Shown here in pieces: positions 8,187 through 10,380 of a DNA stretch of 10,380 nt. The notes under the pieces were generated by a model. That model made no database searches. It worked only from the letters and a program-made list of their open reading frames with translations, and had not been told where the DNA came from. Positions within the stretch are counted from its first letter, which is position 1, and each line of letters opens with the position of its first letter. The stretch lies in contig JAMQCK010001254.1 of NCBI GenBank assembly GCA_024196135.1, positions 1 to 10,380 on the forward strand, read 5' to 3'. This stretch comes from Pleurotus ostreatus/Saccharomyces cerevisiae fusant (lineage: Eukaryota > Opisthokonta). Made by a program: the position numbers and the translations under genes.

Positions 8187-8658
8187 AAGCTTTGTACTAC
8201 CACAGTGCTACCTACCCCATCCTCCACCGTCGCAGTCTCCCCTATCTATCGGTAATAATACTAATTGTTGCATCGTAAGTAAGTTCAAGCACATACCTGT
8301 AACTGCACATACACGATTAGAAGCGGACTATACATCTTCTCTGAGCGATGTTCTGTACTTCTGAGCTCGCCAGGCTAATTCGAATCGGCGGGATCGATTA
8401 TCATGCCACATGGCGCGCGACGCGCGGAAATTCCTCCTGTCCGCGCGTCCCTTGTCCTCCTCCTTCTCGTCTCCCATTGTATTCTGCAAGTAGTCTCAGT
8501 GGACGCCCGGCCTCGCGCGCGTTGCGGAGAGGGCCGACATGAATCCTCCGAACGCAAAAGGAAAGCCTCGTGGTGCTATCGTGCCAGCAGAAGCACCCAA
8601 CCGGGGCCCCAGACCGGCCCCTTGACGCAGGCGACCACCTGCCCTCGAACTTATTCCC
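8187..8658. other. Intergenic region with CT tract and GC-rich palindrome
   Basis: The first ~180 nt are comparatively AT-rich and fit the monooxygenase 3' UTR. CGCGCG-A-CGCGCG at 8414-8426 is a perfect 6+1+6 palindrome and contains the ACGCG core of MBF-type cell-cycle sites, although this could be chance in GC-rich DNA. A strong CT tract at about 8430-8476 suggests that transcription of the downstream gene starts near 8480-8500. No protein gene other than the upstream ORF is supported. Confidence 0.45.
8539..8625 (+). other. Possible upstream ORF of the cytidylyltransferase-like gene
   Basis: An ATG at 8539 opens a 28-codon, proline-rich frame (starting MNPPNAKGKPRGAIVP) that ends at TGA 8623-8625, 33 nt before the main ATG. 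It is in the same frame as the main gene, 120 nt upstream. If the leader starts near 8480-8500, as the CT tract suggests, ribosomes would meet this ATG first, which could reduce or regulate translation of the main product. An unrecognised intron removing the TGA could instead give a longer N-terminus, but no GT-AG pair I tried between these points keeps the frame. Confidence 0.35.
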
Positions 8659-9611
8659 ATGGACGCGTCATCTGTGCTCGGCGACGACAGCGACTACGAG
8701 GTCATCTCGGAACGCTCGCTCGACTCGAGCCTCGCGGACCTCAATCTACATTGCGCGTCCGCGAGCGAGATCTTTGAACCTCCACCGTCCGCGGCGGCGC
8801 AGGAGCGCTGGCCGACGACGCGCTGGTCACCAGAGGACGTGCGTGAGCATGTGAGGAGGGCGCTAGACGCGTCGGCATACTCGAAGTACAACCAGGGCTC
8901 TGGACGCGAGCATGTCCGGGTGTACGTCGATGGGCTATGGGATGGATTCAACACAGCGTGCGTCTATCTGATATCTACTCAATCAACTGTTACTGACTGA
9001 TAATCGCATGCTATGCAGGCATGCGCTGCAGTTGCGCCAGGCGAAGCTCGCATTCCCCTCCGTCTACCTCATGGTCGGCGTCTTCTCGGACGACGATTGC
9101 CGTCAGCACGGTTCCCCCGCGATCGCGCCGCACGTCGAGCGTTGCGAGGTCGTACGGCATTGCCGCTGGGTCGACGAGGTCATTGGGGACGCGCCCTGGC
9201 AGCTCAATGACGCCTTCATCCTTGGTCGGCGCATAGACTACGTTGCGATCGACGAGGGAACCTCCGTTGACCCTGCGTGCGACAAGGTTCGCCTACGCGG
9301 CTATGACGCTGTCAAGAGCCTCGGTATGTCACGCTCAGGTTACACTTCGCTATGCTCGCCTCTGACGTGGGTCAATAGGTAAAGTCATCCCCACGCGCCG
9401 TACTTTTGGCGTAACGAGGCCCCAAAGCCGTCTCGCGACGCCCGTCGTACAGAACAGTCGGCCTCTTCCAAGCGTGCAATCATCGACGCCGTCACAACTG
9501 GCGGACGACGGAGCATACCCACCAGAGCAAGACCTCCCTTTGTCTATTGAGACGAAGGCTCGTCAGGCCGTTGATGACGAGCTGCCGCCCACTCCTCCGT
9601 CTCCGTACTGA
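8659..9611 (+). CDS. Divergent choline-phosphate cytidylyltransferase-like protein, 3 exons
   Basis: Shares the nucleotidyltransferase fold of CTP:phosphocholine cytidylyltransferase (PCT1/CCT), the regulatory enzyme of the CDP-choline route. Exons: 8659-8957, 9019-9323 and 9379-9611, giving 278 aa. About 85 acidic, Ser-rich residues lead into RVYVDGLWDGF. Family blocks follow: HALQLRQAKLAFPSVYLMVG (101-120), RCEVVRHCRWVDEVIGDAPW (141-160), RIDYVA (171-176) and KVIPTRRTFGVT (203-214). Key active-site positions differ from active enzymes. HxGH is N98-T-A-H101. The Lys after the SDE segment aligns with G131. The VAHD His is I177. RTEG/RTPG is RTFG. After the domain come 64 proline-rich residues with no amphipathic membrane helix and no STSDLLERI extension. 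Splice sites and frame are intact, so this looks like a maintained gene rather than decay. It may be a pseudoenzyme paralogue of PCT1, possibly regulatory, or an enzyme with altered chemistry. The comparison with active enzymes is from memory of the family. Confidence 0.85.
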
Positions 9612-10112
9612 TTTCCTTTGCCCTTGACTCTTTCCCGTACATGTATCGCAGTACCCTGCCTTGGTTTATGCTCTGTAGCACTATGTGGATCTATCTTTTC
9701 AATGACCCATCCGTCCTTTTCTTCCCTCTCTCCGTATGCGCGTCCTAGGTCGTACGACTGCGAGGGAATTCGAGACTCGATCGTGATGTCATCGCCCAAT
9801 TCGGCTTTCAATACCTTCCTAATCTGGAAAGCAAGGGCGTGCCTGACTTCGGCCTAAGGCTTCACGGACCTAGTGGCCCTAAAATGCGTCGTTAAAGGAC
9901 AGTATAAAGATTCCATGCTGATACATATTGCAGAACACAGATGCAACTGAGCGTGAGCACTAAGGTAGGTAGGAGCGTAAAACGAAAAGAGAAAACGAAA
10001 GATAGTCCAAGTCAGATGTCGTCTCACCACCAACTGTACCACCACGACCGCCGCGCACGCGAATGCTATAATCAACAAGCCTCCGCCGGCATCCGTCACG
10101 GTCACTGTCGCG

Positions 10113-10154
10113 CACCAACCAGCATCAGGTCGCCACCAACCACCAGCAAGTCGC
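10113..10154. repeat. Two-copy 21-bp tandem repeat
   Basis: The units at 10113-10133 and 10134-10154 match at 18 of 21 positions (both begin CACCAACC and end GTCGC). A CAC-rich third stretch follows immediately. No gene could be assigned to it. It looks like a small slippage duplication within a CCA/CAC-rich low-complexity segment. Confidence 0.7.
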
Positions 10155-10200
10155 TACCACCACCACTATAAAAACTAATCATCACAACTACCTTGTCCAA

Positions 10201-10240
10201 GGGGGTGTACAGGGAGATTACGGGGCGCAAAGGAAGGGGG
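10201..10240 (+). other. G-block cluster, possible weak G-quadruplex
   Basis: Four G-runs of 3-5 bases (10201-10205, 10212-10214, 10222-10225, 10236-10240) are separated by loops of 6, 7 and 10 nt. Further G-runs follow at about 10265-10290. The first two blocks share a near-repeat, GGGGGTGTACAGG and GGGGGTACAGG (10236-10246). The loops are long, so a stable quadruplex is uncertain. Confidence 0.35.
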
Positions 10241-10380
10241 TACAGGTCGTGAATGTCGGATTATGGGGGGCATTGTGCATGAGGGGGAGATGTGATAAAA
10301 CGCGAGCGTGGCGTGCGTGTAAATAGGATAATAGGGCTATATACGTTGGGCGGGCTGGGCAGATAGCAGGCAACCGCCGG

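Larger units (their letters stand above)
9612..10380. other. Terminal intergenic region, no gene seen
   Basis: This 769-nt stretch holds the 3' UTR of the cytidylyltransferase-like gene and unassigned sequence. Open frames at 9618-9857 (+), 9854-10105 (-) and 9941-10171 (+) have no recognisable motif. Small marks are the palindrome GTCGTACGAC at 9749-9758, a TATAAAAA at 10167-10174, a 21-bp tandem duplication at 10113-10154, G-blocks at 10201-10240 and beyond, and TATATA at 10338-10343, which could be the core promoter of a + strand gene starting just outside the window. Confidence 0.45.

Noticed and set aside
8360..8410. TTCGAAT segment resembling a tRNA T-loop
   Set aside because: The flanking bases do not form the 5-bp T-stem, and no acceptor or anticodon stem is found around it.
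256..9611. Secondary-metabolite gene cluster around the monooxygenase
   Set aside because: No synthase, regulator or other tailoring enzyme is present. The neighbours are housekeeping or carbon-metabolism genes, so a cluster is not supported within this window.
9854..10105. Minus-strand frame with a hydrophobic stretch suggesting a small membrane protein
   Set aside because: The hydrophobic run comes from translating a GGT/GTG-rich low-complexity segment, and there is no other gene-like evidence.

Overview
The window comes from a eukaryotic, almost certainly filamentous fungal genome, most likely a basidiomycete of the Agaricomycetes. The evidence is five protein-coding genes rich in short GT-AG introns (mostly about 43-90 nt), very small exons (down to 16 nt), high GC with C/G-ending codons, CT-rich tracts before start codons, and basidiomycete-like protein families. 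No bacterial operon features, tRNA, rRNA, mobile element or CRISPR array could be supported. The exon models were built by hand: I joined reading frames at GT/AG sites so that known family motifs run continuously. All five add up to an intact frame divisible by three.

All five genes lie on the + strand. (1) 256-2499: a 14-exon MFS sugar transporter (482 aa) with a TATA box about 46 nt before its ATG. (2) 2828-3996: a 4-exon ribokinase of the PfkB family (334 aa). (3) 4142-4976: a 3-exon TMA16 homologue (220 aa), a 60S ribosome-biogenesis factor, starting only 145 nt after the ribokinase stop. (4) 6131-8186: a 7-exon FAD-dependent aromatic-ring monooxygenase of the phenol hydroxylase type (583 aa) with a C-terminal thioredoxin-like domain. 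(5) 8659-9611: a 3-exon protein with the fold of choline-phosphate cytidylyltransferase (278 aa) in which several catalytic residues are replaced.

The gaps are 1-255 (promoter), 2500-2827 (holds a perfect 8-bp hairpin), 4977-6130 (1.15 kb without a convincing gene but with a clustered palindrome), 8187-8658 (holds a probable upstream ORF) and 9612-10380 (no gene seen; a 21-bp tandem duplication and a run of G-blocks).

The genes do not form an obvious biosynthetic cluster. The one plausible functional link is the sugar transporter next to the ribokinase, which could together import and phosphorylate ribose or another pentose. This is inference from adjacency. The most interesting object is the cytidylyltransferase-like protein: it keeps the scaffold and an intact, spliced reading frame but has lost the first His of HxGH, the position of the catalytic Lys and a further conserved His. 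It is therefore a candidate pseudoenzyme, or an enzyme with a changed reaction.
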